NCBI RefSeq assembly: GCF_950295315.1
Contig: NC_080175.1
Location: 62,228,487-62,292,486 of the forward strand
Source of the DNA: Erinaceus europaeus
Lineage: Eukaryota; Chordata; Mammalia; Eulipotyphla; Erinaceidae
Direction: 5' to 3'
Length of the DNA: 64,000 nucleotides
Part shown: positions 20,307-32,696 of the stretch, piece after piece
How positions within the stretch are numbered: position 1 is the stretch's first letter
Layout of the letters: every line of letters starts with the position of its first letter
Position numbers and translations under genes: made by a program
The notes under the pieces: model-generated
Told to the model about the DNA's origin: nothing
What the model saw: only the letters and a program-made list of their open reading frames with translations
Database searches by the model: none

Positions 20307-23300
20307 ATGGCACTACAATACATTAAATCCATAATATCAATAAACGTCAATGACTTAAACTCGCCCATCAAAAGGCACAGAGTTGGGGGATGGATCAGAA
20401 AACATAACCCAAGCATATGCTGTTTGCAAGAATCCCATATGTCACAACAAGATAAACACAGACTTAAAGTGAAAGGATGGAAAACTATCATACAGGCTAA
20501 CGGACCACAAAAAAGGGCAGGAACAGCCATTCTCATCTCAGACACAATAGATTTTAAATTAAATAAAGTAATAAAAGATAGGCAAGGACATTACATAATG
20601 ATTAGAGGATCAATCAGCCAAGAAGACTTAACAATTATTAACATCTATGCACCCAATGAGGGACCATCTAAACACGTCAAGCACTTACTGAAAGAATTTC
20701 AAAAATACATCAATAGTAATACAATAATAGTGGGAGACTTCAATACCCCACTCTCACACTTAGACAGATCAACAAAGCAGAGAACCAACAAAGATACAAG
20801 AGAATTGAATGAAGAGATTGACAGACTAGACCTCTTGGACATTTTCAGAGTCCTTCACCCCAAAATACTGGAATACACCTTCTTTTCAAATCCACTTAAG
20901 ACATACTCAAGGATAGACCACATGTTAGGCCACAAAGACAGCATCAATAAATTCAAGAGCATTGAAATCATCCCAAGTATCTTCTCAGACCACAGTGGAG
21001 TAAAACTAACATGTGACAACAAACAGAAAATTATTAAAAGTCACAAATTTGGAAATTAAACAACATACTCCTTAAGAACCACAGGGACAGAGACTTTCTC
21101 AAGCAGGAAATTCAAATTTTCCTGGAAACAAATGAAAAATGAAGACACAACCTATCAAAGTATTTGGGACACAGCTAAAGGAGTACTGAGAGGGAAACTT
21201 ATAGCCATACAATCACATATTAAACACCAAGAACAAGCTCAAATGAATGACCTTACTGCACACCTCAAGGACTAAGAGGAAGAAGAACAAAGGAACCCTA
21301 AAGCAACCAGAAGTACAGAAATCAATAAAGTTAGAGCAGAAATAAACCACATTGAAAATAAAAGAACCATACAAAAGATCAATGAAGCCAAATGTTGGTT
21401 CTTTGAAAGATTAAACAAAATTGACAAACCCCTAGCCAGACTCACCAAACAAAAAAGAGAGAAGACTCAAATTAATAGAATTGTAAACTATGGATGAGAT
21501 ATCACAACTGACACCACAGAAATCCAAAGAATCCTGTAAAATTTCTATAAAGAACTATACGCCAGCAAGCTAGAGAATCTGGAAGAAATGGAACAATTCC
21601 TAGAAGCATATGCCCTTCCAAAACTGAACCAAGAAGAACTACAAAATCTAAATGCACCAATCACAGACAAAGAAATTGAAACCATTATTAAAAATCTCCC
21701 CAACAACAAAAGTCCTGGACCAGATGGCTTCACAAACGAATTCTACCAAACTTTCAGGAAACAGTTAGTACCCATACTTCTTAAGCTTTTCCATAAGAGT
21801 GAAGAAACAGGATTACTCCCTTCCACCTTCTATGAAGCCAACATCACCCTGATACCAAAAGCTGATAGGGACAGAAAAAAAAAGGAAAACTACAGACCAG
21901 TATCGCTGATGAACATAGATGCCAAAATATTAAACAAGATCTTGGCCAACCGGATACAGCAACATATCAAAAAGATTGTTCATCACGACCAATTGGGATT
22001 CATCCCATGAATGTAAGCCTGGTTCAACATCCATAAGTCAATCAATGTCATTTACCACATCAATAAAAGCAAAGCCAAAAACCACATATTTATCTCAATA
22101 GATTCAGAGAAAGCCTTTGACAAAATCCAACACGCATTTATGCTCAAAACTCTACAGAAAATGGGAATAGATGGAAAATTTCTCAGATAGTGGAGTCTAT
22201 ATATAACAGACCTACTGCCAACATCATACTCAATGGACAGAAGCTGAAAGCATTCCCCCTCAGATCGGGGACTAGACAGGGCTGTCCACTGTCACCGTTA
22301 CTCTTCAAGATACTATTGGATATTCTTGCCATAGCAATCAGGCAAGCGAAAGAAATCAAAGGAATACAGATTGGAAGGGAAGAAGTCAAGCTCTCACTAT
22401 TTGCAGATGATATGATATTATACATAGAAAAACCTAAAGAATCCAGCAAAAAACCACTGGAAGTTATTAGGCAATATAGCAAGGTATCAGGCTACAAAAT
22501 CAATGAACAAAAATCAGTGGCATTTCTTTATGCAAACACTAAATCTGAATAAGACGTCCAGAAATCACTCCCATTTAATGTTTCAGCAAAATCAAATACC
22601 TAGGAATAAAGTTGACCAATGAAGTGAAAGACTTGTATGCTGAAAATATGAGTCGCTACTCAATGAAATAGTAACTGATACCAAGAAATGGAAAGATATC
22701 CCATGCTCATGGATTGGAAGAATAAATATCATCAAAATGGATATTCTCCCCAGAGCCATATACAAATTTAATGCAATACCCATCAAAGTTACACCAAGCT
22801 TCTTTAAGAGAACAGAACAAACACTACAATCATTTATCTGGAACCTGAAAACACCTAGAATTGCCAAAAACATCTTGAGGAAAGGATACAGAAATGGAGG
22901 CATCACACTCCCAGACCTTAAACTATATTATAAAGCCATCATCATCAAAACATCATGGAACTGGAACAAAAATAGGAACACAGACCAGGGGGACAGAATC
23001 GAAAGCCCAGAAATAAATCCCCACACCTATGGACATCTAATCTTTGATAAGGGGGCCCAAAGCATTAAATGGAGAAAGGAGACTCTCTTCAATAAATGGT
23101 GCTGGGAGCACTGGGTTGTAACATGAAGAATGAAATTGAACCACTTTATCTCATCAGAAACAAAAATCAACTAAAAATGGATCAAAGACCTAGATGTCAG
23201 ACCAGAAACAATCAAATACTTAGAGGAAAACATTGGTAGAACACTTTCCCACCTATACCTCAAGGACATCTTTGATGAATCAAACCCAGTTGCAAGGAAG

Positions 23301-24117
23301 ACTAAAGCAGAAACAAACCAGTGGGACTACATTAAATTGAAAAGCTTCTGCACATCCAAAGAAACTATTAAACAAACAAAGAGACGCCTCACAGAATGGG
23401 AGAAGTTCTTCATACGCCATACATGAGACGAGAAGCTAATCACCAAAATATATAAAGAGCTCAGCAAACTTAGCACCAAAAAAGCAAATGACCCTATCCA
23501 AAAATGGGCAGAGGATATGAACAAAACATTCACTACAGAGGAGATCCAAAAGGCTAACAAACAAATGAAAAACTGCTCTAGATCACTGATTGTCAGAGAA
23601 ATGCAAATTAAGACAACACTAAGATACCACCTCACTCCTGTAAGAATGGCATACATCAAAAAGGACAGCAGCAACAAATGCTAGAGAGGTTGTGGGGACA
23701 GAAGAACCCCTTTACATTGCTGGTGGGAATGTAGATTGGTACAGCCTCTGTGGAGAGCAGTCTGGAAAACTCTCAGAAGGCTAGACATGGACCTTCCATA
23801 TGATCCAGTAACTCCTCTCCTGGGGTTGTACCCCAAGGACTCCATATCACCCAACCAAAAAGAGGTGTGTACTTCTATGTTCATAGCAGCACAATTCATA
23901 ATAGCTAAAACCTGGAAGCAACCCAGTTGCCCAACAACAGATAAGTGGCTGAGAAAACTGGTATATATACACAATGGAATACTATGCAGCTATCAAGAAC
24001 AATGAACCCATCTTCTCTGACCCATCTTGGACAGAGCTAGAAGGAATTATGTTAAGTGAACTAAGTCAGAAAGATAAAGATGAGTATGGGATGATCCCAC
24101 TCATCAACAGAAGTTGA
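20307..24117 (+). pseudogene. ORF2: L1 ORF2, multiply broken
   Basis: Starts [11 protein letters not shown] at 20307. The endonuclease domain is readable to 21059 ([44 protein letters not shown]). It is then broken by a 1-bp loss near 21047, a 1-bp gain near 21136, in-frame stops near 21274, 21495, 21537, 22008 and 22014, a 1-bp loss near 22183, a stop and small deletion near 22550, and more beyond. RT landmarks remain ([30 protein letters not shown] at 22400-22411). The C-terminal Cys motif is split by a stop near 23680. Non-functional. Confidence 0.95.
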
Positions 24118-25462
24118 GTAAGAAGATCTGAAAGGGAAACTAAAAGCAGGACCTGACCAAATTATAAGTAGGGCACCAAAGTAAAAACCCTGTGGTGAGG
24201 GGTAGACATGCAGCTTCCTGGACCAGTGGGGGGTGGGAGTGGGTGGGAGGGATGGGCACACAGGTGGTGGAAATGGTGTTTATGTACACTCCTAGTAAAA
24301 TGTAATCATATAAATCACTAGTTAATTAATATGAGAGGGGGAAAATTAATTGTATGTCTCGAAGTTTTTCAAAACACAGACTGAGTCTTTTTAATATATA
24401 GGCTGTGTAATTGATATGCAGACTCTCTCAAAAGCCTAGACCAAGTAGATCAGAAGCAACCAATAGCACAGCTATATACAAGATACTGGGTACTGTACAG
24501 CAAACCATAAAAAAGGACTTTTCAAAGTTAACCCAATTACCAATTAATATAATGATAACATTAACTATCGATTGTCTTTTGGAACCCTAAGACAGCAGGA
24601 ACCTCACATCTCCACTATAGAGCCTCTACTTCCCCCAGTCCTGGAACCCTTGGGTAGGGCCCACTCTCCTATATGCCTCTCCCAATCCATATCAAATAAT
24701 ATTGCATCTGCTGATCACAACCTAACCAACGCAACGATTGCCACCTCAACATACTTCACTTCAGACTGTGTCCAGAGACTTCATGTGTGGAATGCCAACC
24801 CTTCAGCTTCATTACTCGGGTGAGACCTTTCCTTTCATAGTATACTCTAATTCTATCTTAGGTGGTTCACTTTCTAACAAAGTCCCAAAACCTAGATATA
24901 CACCAGTTTCTGTGAGAGATCATATGTTCACACGTATCCGTAAACTACTGCAAAATATATACCTGAAAGCAGAAGTACACTAGAGTTTGCAGTGAGTACC
25001 CCCCTAACACTTCCTCTCCACTATTCCAAGCTTTGGGTCCATGATTGCTCAACAATTTGTTTGGCTTTGTATGTTAAGTCTCTTTTCAGTCACCAGGTTC
25101 CAGATGTCATGAGGATGCTGGCCAGGCTTCCCTGGACTGAACACCCCACCAATTTGTCCTGGAGCTCAGCTTCCCCAGAGACACACCCTACTAGGGAAAG
25201 AGAGAGGCAGACTGGGATTATGGACCGACCAATCAACGCCCATGTTCAGCGGGGAAGCAATTACAGAAGCCAGACCTTCTACCTTCTGCAACCCACAATG
25301 ACCCTGGGTCCATGCTCCCAGAGGGATAGAGAATGGGAAAGTTATCAGGGGAGGGGGTGGGACATGGAGATTGGGTGGTGGCAATGGTTAGAGTTATACC
25401 CCTCCTACTCTATGGTTTTGTTAATTAATCCTTTTTTAAAGAAAAAAGAAAGAAAGAAAAAG
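24118..25462 (+). other. L1 3' UTR and A-rich tail
   Basis: About 1.35 kb, collinear with 53939-55290. It is the source sequence of the many 5'-truncated fragments in this window. Landmarks: GTTTATGTACACTCCTAGTAAAATG, CCTAAGACAGCAGGAACCTCACATC, TCCAGAGACTTCATGTGTGG, GGGAAGCAATTACAGAAGCCAGACC, TGTGGAGTTGTACCCCTCC-like end, then an A/G-rich tail. Confidence 0.9.
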
Positions 25463-25477
25463 AATATAGCATGCTTG

Positions 25478-26345
25478 TCATACTTATATTAGTTCTAAAT
25501 ATTTATCTTTCCAATATTTATATGCCTATATGTGGAACATGTATTTTATATGTATATCACACTCATAATAGTACAAAGTTACAAACTTTTTAAGTCTCCA
25601 AATTTTTTACGCTTTGCCACAAGTTATTTATTAGCTATTTCATGCAGTGATTCCGTATATAACATTGTTCACAATCAATTTACTGCTGAAGTTAGCTTCC
25701 ATTTCTTCACTTTATATACAATTATATCACAAGTCTATATGCTTCTTTTCAATCATGTAGAAAAATTTTAAATGAAGCAAATAAGCACCCATTATCATCA
25801 CAGTTCTGGAATACTGAAATGACATAATGTCTATTTATGTATATTTTTATAGATCAAATGATGTCAGAAAGTAAACAAAAATTCTCTTTAAACAAAATAT
25901 CTCAAATATAATGTGACTAAATCCAAATATTCCGTAGTTTAATTAAGCTATCATTTGGCTTTTCTGATTTATAATTTAATATTAGAAAAATATAGAGATT
26001 ATCAATTTGTATATTTATCTCAATGAAGAATATAGAAAAACAAAGATTAAGTTAAGAGCTTTCTATTTGTACCACTGCTATCCATACAAGGGAATAAATA
26101 GCAAAAAGGACATCAAATTCAAATTTGTAAAGCACAACAAGATAAATATCAAAGAATTCAGTAGTATTTTAAAAAGTACATAAATGACAATATAATAGGA
26201 TAAAATATAAAAATAAATAGCTGAAGTCTTATTTGTCTAAAAAAACTTAAACTTCAATCATATTTTCTTACATTATGATTCATTTAAACCAAAAAACAAG
26301 TTTTATTTTATTCTAGGAAGGTATCACACAATATTGTTCATTAGC
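25478..26345. other. AT-rich spacer
   Basis: Nothing recognised. Strongly AT-rich, no credible frame. Confidence 0.6.
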
Positions 26346-26349
26346 AATA

Positions 26350-26394
26350 CTATTCTTCTTCTTCTACGGTTTGCCCTTCTTCTGTAGCCAGTCA
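26350..26394 (-). mobile_element. Vingi 3'-terminal fragment
   Basis: TTCTTCTTCTACGGTTTGCCCTTCTTCTGTAGCCAGTCAACAG matches the 3' end of the Vingi copies at 13295 and 32697 for about 42 bp, including the GAA-type tail in reverse. Beyond 26394 the sequence is unrelated to those copies. It is either a severely 5'-truncated insertion or another deletion derivative whose 5' part I cannot recognise. No clear TSD. Confidence 0.8.
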
Positions 26395-27165
26395 ACAGAA
26401 CTGTTTGGCTATAAAGCTCACATGTTGACTGGATTTCTTCTCTTTTTTGTTTCTGAAGTGTCATTTATGAGGGTCAATTTCAATTGCATTAGATCACATG
26501 GGGAAAATAATTGGTAGTCAAAAGATCTTTGATATAAATCCTTTAGAAGATCTCATTTGAGTTCACACCTAGAGAAAAATTAGTTTTTTTCACTCAGGGT
26601 TACTACTGTCTCACTGACTAAATCCCATACATAATAATCAGTATGTGGATGTTTGCACATTAGAAAGTCATTTATATCCGTAATCTTAGAGATACTTACA
26701 TGATTTATAAATATAAAATGTAATAGCACATTGGAGGAACATCAAAATAAAACATTAAAAAGAAATAACATCACATATACATTAACATTTATATTAATAT
26801 ACAAAGGTTATATTTCTCATCTTAATGATTGTCATTATATGGAGAGCAAAAGATTTGGAGAGATACTCAAATCTTTTACTATTTTCAACAATAGTAACTT
26901 TGACTTCCAAAGACAAATTACAAATACTATTTTTATATTAATAGTGTCTTACTAAAGAATGGTTAAATTTAAGTAATAGCTATATAGTCCTCTGATGTAT
27001 TGAAATCCCTTACAAAGGTGTTTACTTCTATACTCTGGGTATTCCACTTGTTACAATGAAATCTTTGCCTTGATTTTTTCCTATAATGACCGTGTGCTTC
27101 TTTCAAGAAGATGAACTGAATTCAGGTAATTCCATTAGACTTAATAAGTCATATTTAATAGATAC
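26395..27165. other. AT-rich spacer
   Basis: Unassigned. Could include the 5' part of the Vingi derivative just before it. The 74-codon frame at 26731-26955 shows no family features. Confidence 0.45.
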
Positions 27166-27303
27166 AAACTTAAGAGACCAGGAGATAGTTCATCCAGTGA
27201 AGCTCATATTTTTCGATGTAAAAGCCCCAGGCTCAAACTTGAGAACAATACTCAAAAGGAAAGCTTCACAAGTACTAAAGCAGTACTGTGGTTCCTCTCC
27301 TCC
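27166..27303 (+). mobile_element. ERI-type SINE, partial
   Basis: AGAGACCAGGAGATAGTTCATCCAGTGAAGCTC head, GGCTCAAACTTGAGAAC B-box area, GAAAGCTTCACAAGTACTAAAGCAGTACTG core. The 3' tail is lost. Confidence 0.7.
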
Positions 27304-27314
27304 CTGAATTTATT

Positions 27315-27465
27315 TTTTTAAGTTTTATTTCATTCTATTATTATTTTTTAACCAGAACACATATCAGCTCTAGCTTATCTTTTTGCAAGAAACCCAAGGT
27401 TTCTGGGGCCTCAGACATGAAATGTTTTTTATATGACCATTATGCTATATCTCATCCTGCTCCCT
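27315..27465 (-). mobile_element. SINE of the CCAGAGCACTG type
   Basis: TTTTTTAACCAGAACACATATCAGCTCTAGC...GGGGCCTCAGACATGAAATG...GACCATTATGCTATATC. The same family is at 28490-28610 and 62483-62605 (minus) and 37158-37292 (plus). Confidence 0.75.
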
Positions 27466-27565
27466 TTGTTCCTTTTACTTGCTATCTGGGGGAAGTTGCA
27501 TTTTATAATAGGTGGAATTATGCAAGCATGAATTTCAGGTGATGCCCCAGGGGCAAAAAAGAATT

Positions 27566-27642
27566 AGAAAAAAAAGGAGTAGGAGGAGCGGGAGGGGTTG
27601 GAGAAGAGGAGGAAGGGGAGGAGGAAGAGGAGAAAGAACCAT
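27566..27642. repeat. Purine-rich GGA/GGAA tract
   Basis: Continuous G/A stretch (GGAGTAGGAGGAGCGGGAGG...GAGGAAGAGGAGAAAG), with mirror-like potential for triplex DNA. Confidence 0.85.
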
Positions 27643-27789
27643 TTAGTATTTTGAAAACAGTGGTAAATTATTACAGTGCAATACTTATATTTACCTTCAA
27701 AATATATATTCAGTTACATTTCAATCTAAGCTTTTTGTCCCAAAGAGCACGCAGACATCACCACCACCACCACAATCTACTCAAAATTT

Positions 27790-28266
27790 AAATTTTAGGC
27801 ATAACCCCAAATTTAGGCATAACCCCAAATCTTCATCTGCAATATTCTAGGATTTAGGTTCATAATTAATCAGCGATTTGTTTGGCTTTATCTGCTGACC
27901 CTTTTTTCAGCCACCAGGTTCCAGACACCACCATGATGCCAACCAGACTTACCTGGGCAGAAAACATCACCAATGAATGTGTCCTGGAGCACCAATTTCC
28001 CAGAACCCAGCCCCACCAGGAAAAAAGAGAGACAGGTGGGAGGATGAATAGGCCTGTCAACGCCCATTTTCAGTGGGGAAGCAATTACAGAAGCCAGACC
28101 TTCTACCTTCTGCATCCCATAATGACCCTGGATCTATAAATAGGAAAGCTATCAGGGGAGGGGATGGGATACAGGAGTTCTGGTGGTGGGAATTGTGTGG
28201 AATTGTTCCCCAGTTATTCTATGGTATTGTCAGTGTTTCCATTTTCTCAGTAAAAAATTTAAAAAA
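27790..28266 (+). mobile_element. Old L1 3' UTR fragment
   Basis: Plus-strand 3' UTR: CCCCAAATCTTCATCTGCAATATTCTAGG, GCGATTTGTTTGGCTTTATCTG, GGAAGCAATTACAGAAGCCAGACC, GGTGGTGGGAATTGTGTGGAATTGTTCCCC, short A-rich end. A 19-bp direct repeat (AATTTAGGCATAACCCCA type) occurs at its start, 27793-27828. Confidence 0.87.
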
Positions 28267-28454
28267 CTTAAGTGTGAACCCACTGCAATAAGAAAATTAG
28301 GGCTTCATGATGTTTTCAGGTTCACCTTCCATAAATATGTTAGTCAGATACTATGATCACCACAGTGATTTTTATAAAAATATGGTGTTTCAATCATTTC
28401 TATATGAATTTTGTAACCATAAACCTGCATTTAGCACAGTAATTCAGCTAAGTT

Positions 28455-28460
28455 TACTAT

Positions 28461-28496
<36 letters not shown>

Positions 28497-28610
28497 ACCA
28501 GAGCACTGTTCAGCTCTTGTTTATGATGGTGCAGGGGATTGAAGCTGGGACTTGATGGAGCCTCAGGCATGAGAGTCTGTTTGCATAACCGTTATGCTAT
28601 CTACCCCCAC
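28455..28610 (-). mobile_element. CCAGAGCACTG-type SINE with (ATTT)n tail
   Basis: (TTTA)n run at 28458-28493 (the A-rich tail on the minus strand), then AACCAGAGCACTGTTCAGCTC...GGAGCCTCAGGCATGAGAGTCTGTTTGCATAACCGTTATGCTATCTACCCCC. Confidence 0.88.
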
Positions 28611-29193
28611 CCTAAGTGTAACCTTTTAAGGACTTATCTGTTGTGTTACTTTAAAATGTAGTCACTGTCGTTATTATTACTTAATCTTTGCATTTAGAAA
28701 ACTACATCCAAACAAATTGCACACCTCTAGCTTCTCTCAGTTGGTATTATTACTATAAATAAAATAAACATATATTTATATATCAAAAACATTTTGGAAA
28801 TATACTAAAGCAAGAAAAGCAACAATAAGCATAATATGCAATTAGCATCATTTTCTTCAAGCTGGCAAAAGTGATTAACCCTAAAGGAACCTGTTTATGC
28901 TGCTCCTATGTTCTAAGTCAGTTGTTCATTGATTACTCACCATCTAGAAAATTCTTTTTTTTTTTTTTTTGTTATGCTGAAGTCCTCAAGAGCATAAGCT
29001 TTCTATCAATGTATGAGTTTCTGCTACACCTTAATATGGAATAATATTCAATTCAGAACTGTAAGTTTTACCAGTAACATATTATTCTCTCATCTTAATA
29101 GTCCATATACTTTCATGGGTACTATTTAAATTCAGATATTAGCTAAGTTAAAAACAAATCCCATTTCTACATTTTCTTTAAAAAAAATGTGGA
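28611..29193. other. AT-rich spacer with poly(T)
   Basis: Nothing recognised; T16-17 run near 28954. Confidence 0.55.
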
Positions 29194-29500
29194 GGGGCCA
29201 GGAGGTAGCAGCAGCGGGTTAAGCTCACTTGGCGCAAAGCTCAAGGACCCTGTTGGAGCCCCTGACTCCCCACCTGCAGAGGGGTCAATTCACAAGCTTG
29301 AGGCAGGTCTGTAGGTGTATTTCTTTCTCTCCCCTCTCTGTCTTCCCCTCCTCTCTCAATTTCTCTCAATCCTATCCAACAACAATGGCAACAATAATAA
29401 CAACAGCAACAAAAGGAAAAAAAATAGTCTCCAGGAGCAATAGGTTTGTAGTGCAGGCACTGCACCCCAGCGATAACCCTGGAAGGAAAAAAAAAAAAAG
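29194..29500 (+). mobile_element. Long-type hedgehog SINE, complete
   Basis: Head GGGGCCAGGAGGTAGCAGCAGCGGGTTAAGCTC, core CCCACCTGCAGAGGGGTCAATTCACAAGC, CT block, AACAACAATGGCAACAATAATAAC, then the 3' domain TCTCCAGGAGCAATAGG...CCCAGCGATAACCCTGGAAGG and A-tail (29491-29500). Confidence 0.93.
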
Positions 29501-29934
29501 GAGAAATAGCACCACATAATATAAATACTTTTGAAAATTCTAATCGTATTAGTGTATTAGTTTTTTTTTCTCTCTTTCTCACTTAGACTATTTTTGTCAA
29601 TAACTTCATGTTTTCACTCAAGGTCTAAGGTCTAAGCAGGGCAAAATCTAAATTACTGATGAAAGAGATAACATGAAGTAATTATTTGAATAAAAGTTGA
29701 AACTATGAAAATTAGCCAATTTTGATAGAACATAAACTGTATTCTTTAAATGAAATGCAGATCCATCATACGGAATATTTTGACACAATGTGTCATCATC
29801 AAGCAATCTGTGAAAAATTATGCTATCTTTTTATGTTGAACACTAAGTTATGAAACCATGTTCTGTTCAAGATAATAGATTTAGTTGTTGAGAGTTTATA
29901 TTATTAAATACATTTAATGCTCTTTACTATAAAA
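29501..29934. other. Spacer, nothing recognised
   Basis: AT-rich with a small tandem GGTCTAAGGTCTAAG near 29621. No credible frame. Confidence 0.5.
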
Positions 29935-29947
29935 TCATATATTTTCC

Positions 29948-30173
29948 AGAACCAGGTGGCAGCATACCTGGTTGAGCTCACATATTACAATGCACAAGGA
30001 CTCAGGTTCAATCCCCTATTCCCCAACTGCAAGAGGAAAGCTTCGTAAGTGAAGCGATGTTATAGGTGTCTATCTCTCTTCCTCTTTATCACCCCCATCT
30101 CTCTCAATGTCTGGCTGTTTCTACCCAATAAATAAATAAAAGATAATAATAAGAAGATTTTATTTTTAAAAAG
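29948..30173 (+). mobile_element. ERI-type short SINE with TSD
   Basis: AGAACCAGGTGGCAGCATACCTGGTTGAGC head, GGACTCAGGTTCAATCCCC B box, ACTGCAAGAGGAAAGCTTCG core, TGGCTGTTTCTACCCAATAAATAAATAAA tail. TSD TCATATATTTTCC (29935-29947) and TCATATTTTTTTCC (30174-30187), approximate. Confidence 0.9.
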
Positions 30174-30180
30174 TCATATT

Positions 30181-30235
30181 TTTTTCCTAGATTGTTTCTG
30201 TGTTTGATGGTAAACAGTAGTTTTGAAGTAAGAGT
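30181..30235. repeat. 55-bp direct repeat, copy 1
   Basis: TTTTTCCTAGATTGTTTCTG...GTAAACAGTAGTTTTGAAGTAAGAGT recurs at 36091-36145 with 4 mismatches. Family unknown. Confidence 0.85.
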
Positions 30236-30530
30236 AGTTATGTGGTGTCTCTCCACTAGATATTTCTTCCTCCCCTGTCACTCCCTCTTTCTCTCTAAAA
30301 TATATGAATTAGAAAATTGAGTTTGGGAAGGCTATGAAATGAAAGTATTGTGCATGAAGTATCAATGAGTATAAAAATGAAAATTATCATTAAAAATGAA
30401 AAATGTTCTTATCTCCTAAATCAGCATAGTATCCAGAGATAACAATGGTGAATAACAGTTTGTGGAGGAATTAGGAAACCATTTAGATCTGTGGAAGGGT
30501 TGTCAGTTGATGGGACTTAAAAACAGGACC

Positions 30531-30606
30531 CTATGATTCTATTCTATTCTATTCTATTCTATTCTATTCTATTCTATTCTTTTCTTTTCTTTTCTTTTCT
30601 TTTCCT
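30531..30606. repeat. (ATTCT)n/(TTTCT)n microsatellite
   Basis: About nine ATTCT units followed by about five TTTCT units; the unit changes midway by A-to-T. Confidence 0.95.
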
Positions 30607-30712
30607 TAACTTTCTTTTTCTCCTTCCAGGAGATTATTTATCAAGAAAAAATCATTTTTAATAATGTTTGGATGTATGTAAATTTGCTTTACAAACCTTA
30701 AAAATCTAGCTG

Positions 30713-31227
30713 TTGTGCTCAGGCAGAAATTAGTAAAGTCATGGGCCCTTGCAATATACCTAAAATAGACCTACTAGCTTTCTCCAAAATGGAGATCCCA
30801 AATCTTATCTGCTATAGTTTTAGCCCATAATTCTTGATTATTAAACAATTTGTTCTGTTTCATATCTTAACACTTTTACAGGCACCATGCTGCTGTTACC
30901 ATGATGCCAACCTAACTTCTCCGGACAGATGGCCTCACTTATGTACCCTGAAACCCCACATCTCCAGAGCCCTGCCCCACTGGGGAAAGAGAGAAACAGG
31001 CTGGGAGTATGGATTGACCTGACAATTCCAATGTCTAGTGGAGAAGCAATTACAGAAGCCAGACCTTCCACCTTCTGCATCTCATATTGATCTTGGGTCC
31101 ATACTTCCAGAGGGATAAAGAACACGAAGGCTTCCAGTAGAGGGATGGGATACTGAACTGTGGTGGTGGTAATTGTGTGGAATTGTATCCCTCTTATCTT
31201 ATGGTCTTTTCAGTATTTTTTATTTTA

Positions 31228-31262
<35 letters not shown>

Positions 31263-31264
31263 AT
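30713..31264 (+). mobile_element. Old L1 3' UTR with (AAAT)n tail
   Basis: CTCAGGCAGAAATTAGTAAAGTCATGGGCCC, AATATACCTAAAATAGACCTACTAGC, CAGGCTGGGAGTATGGATTGACC, GAAGCAATTACAGAAGCCAGACC, TTGTGTGGAATTGTATCCCTC, then an AAAT array (31228-31264). Confidence 0.88.
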
Positions 31265-31397
31265 CTTATATAGTACCAGATGAGGTCTTTGTTAATGTAC
31301 ACATAAAGGGTCTCTACTTTTTTCTCATTAAGTGGATTTTCACAGAAGACATTTTCATAAACTAGTATTGTTCTATATCATCTCATAATCAATTCTA

Positions 31398-31431
<34 letters not shown>

Positions 31432-31628
31432 TTCTATGTATATATATTACTTCTGAGATATTTTAACAATATAGTGAATACTGAAGTGTACTGTCCCGTA
31501 TGTTCTTTAAGACTGAGAGATGCTCACCTCATATCTACCCATACCAGTTATTGGAAAACAGCCTACCAAAAAACTCATGGCTATAACCTTGGAATGATTA
31601 TATCCCTTTTGTCAAATAGTCCTTGACC
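31265..31628. other. Spacer with (TA)n
   Basis: (TA) microsatellite at 31400-31424 running into CACACA. Otherwise unassigned. Confidence 0.7.
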
Positions 31629-32696
31629 CTGTGCTTCTTCTTTTCTTTTTTGGGGAGGAGTAATGGTTTACAGTAAATATAGCTGTTGGTGTAAAATTTC
31701 TCAGTTTTCTGCACTCTTACTCCCAGCCTAGGTCCTACTCCACCATCATGTACCAGAACTTGCATTCCATCCCTTTATTTTTATGCAATATCCCAAACTC
31801 AGTTCAAGATCTACTTTATATTTCTCTTTTCTGTACTGTCATTTCTTAGCTTCTGTCCATGAGTGAGATCATCTCAGATTCATCCTTCTCTTTCTGGCTT
31901 ATATATCTTAGCATGACTTTTGTCAGGCTCCATCCAAGATGAGGAGGCTTCATCATTCTTAATAGTTGATTAGTATTCCATTGTGTGTATATAAAACAAT
32001 TTTCATAGCCACTCATGTGTTGTTGGACACTTAGGTTGCTTTCGAGTGTTGACTACTATAAGTTGTGCTCATATGAACATAGGTGTACACAAATCTTTTT
32101 GGATGGGTATGCTTGATTCCTTAGGGTATATCCCCAGACACAGAAATGCAAGGTCATAGTGTAGGCCCATTTATAGCCTTCTGAAAATTGTCCAGATGGC
32201 TCTCCACAAGCGTAGGACCAATTTACATTTCTAACAATATTGTAGGAGTGTTTCTCTAACCTCGAAAACTCTCCAATATTTGTTGCTAACATCTTTTCTG
32301 ATGTATAATATCCTCACAGGAGTGAAGTGGCATCTCATCATTGTCTTTACTTGCATTTTTGTTACCATCAATGACTTGGAGTATTTTTTTTTCATATGTC
32401 TGTTGGTCTTTTGGATCTCTTCTTTGATGAATATTATGTCCATATCCTCTCTCCACATTTATATGGGGTCATTTATTTTTTTGGGTTTTTGTTTGTTTGT
32501 TACTGAGTTTGGTGAGCTCTTTATGTATTTTGGTTATTAGCCTCTTGTCTGATGTATGACATGTACATATATTCCCATATTCTATAATAAGTCTCTCTGT
32601 TTGGGTGGTAGTTTCTTTTTCTGTGCAGAAGTTTTCAATTTGATATAGTTTCATTGATTTTTGTTTTTGTCTTCCTTATTATTGGATTTGAGTCAC

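Larger units (their letters stand above)
17738..25462 (+). mobile_element. Full-length but decayed L1
   Basis: TSD AATATAGCATGCTTG at 17723-17737 and 25463-25477, 15/15. The order is 5' UTR (17738-19338), ORF1 (19339-20246, frameshifted), ORF2 (20307-24117, many stops), 3' UTR and an A-rich tail ending GAAAGAAAAAG. Length 7.7 kb. Layout and sequence match the intact copy at 47798-55377, with indels. The perfect TSD together with a decayed coding region suggests it came from an already damaged or fast-decaying copy, or that the TSD escaped mutation by chance. Confidence 0.96.

Noticed and set aside
24992..25492. 166-codon plus frame
   Set aside because: Lies wholly in the L1 3' UTR; related frames recur in each 3' UTR copy (45069-45506, 54890-55258) on the corresponding strand because the copies are homologous, not because it is a gene.
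26389..26444. GTCAACA...TGTTGAC pair as a small hairpin element
   Set aside because: Only 7 bp with a 35-40 bp loop, one arm is the Vingi 3' end; chance is likely.
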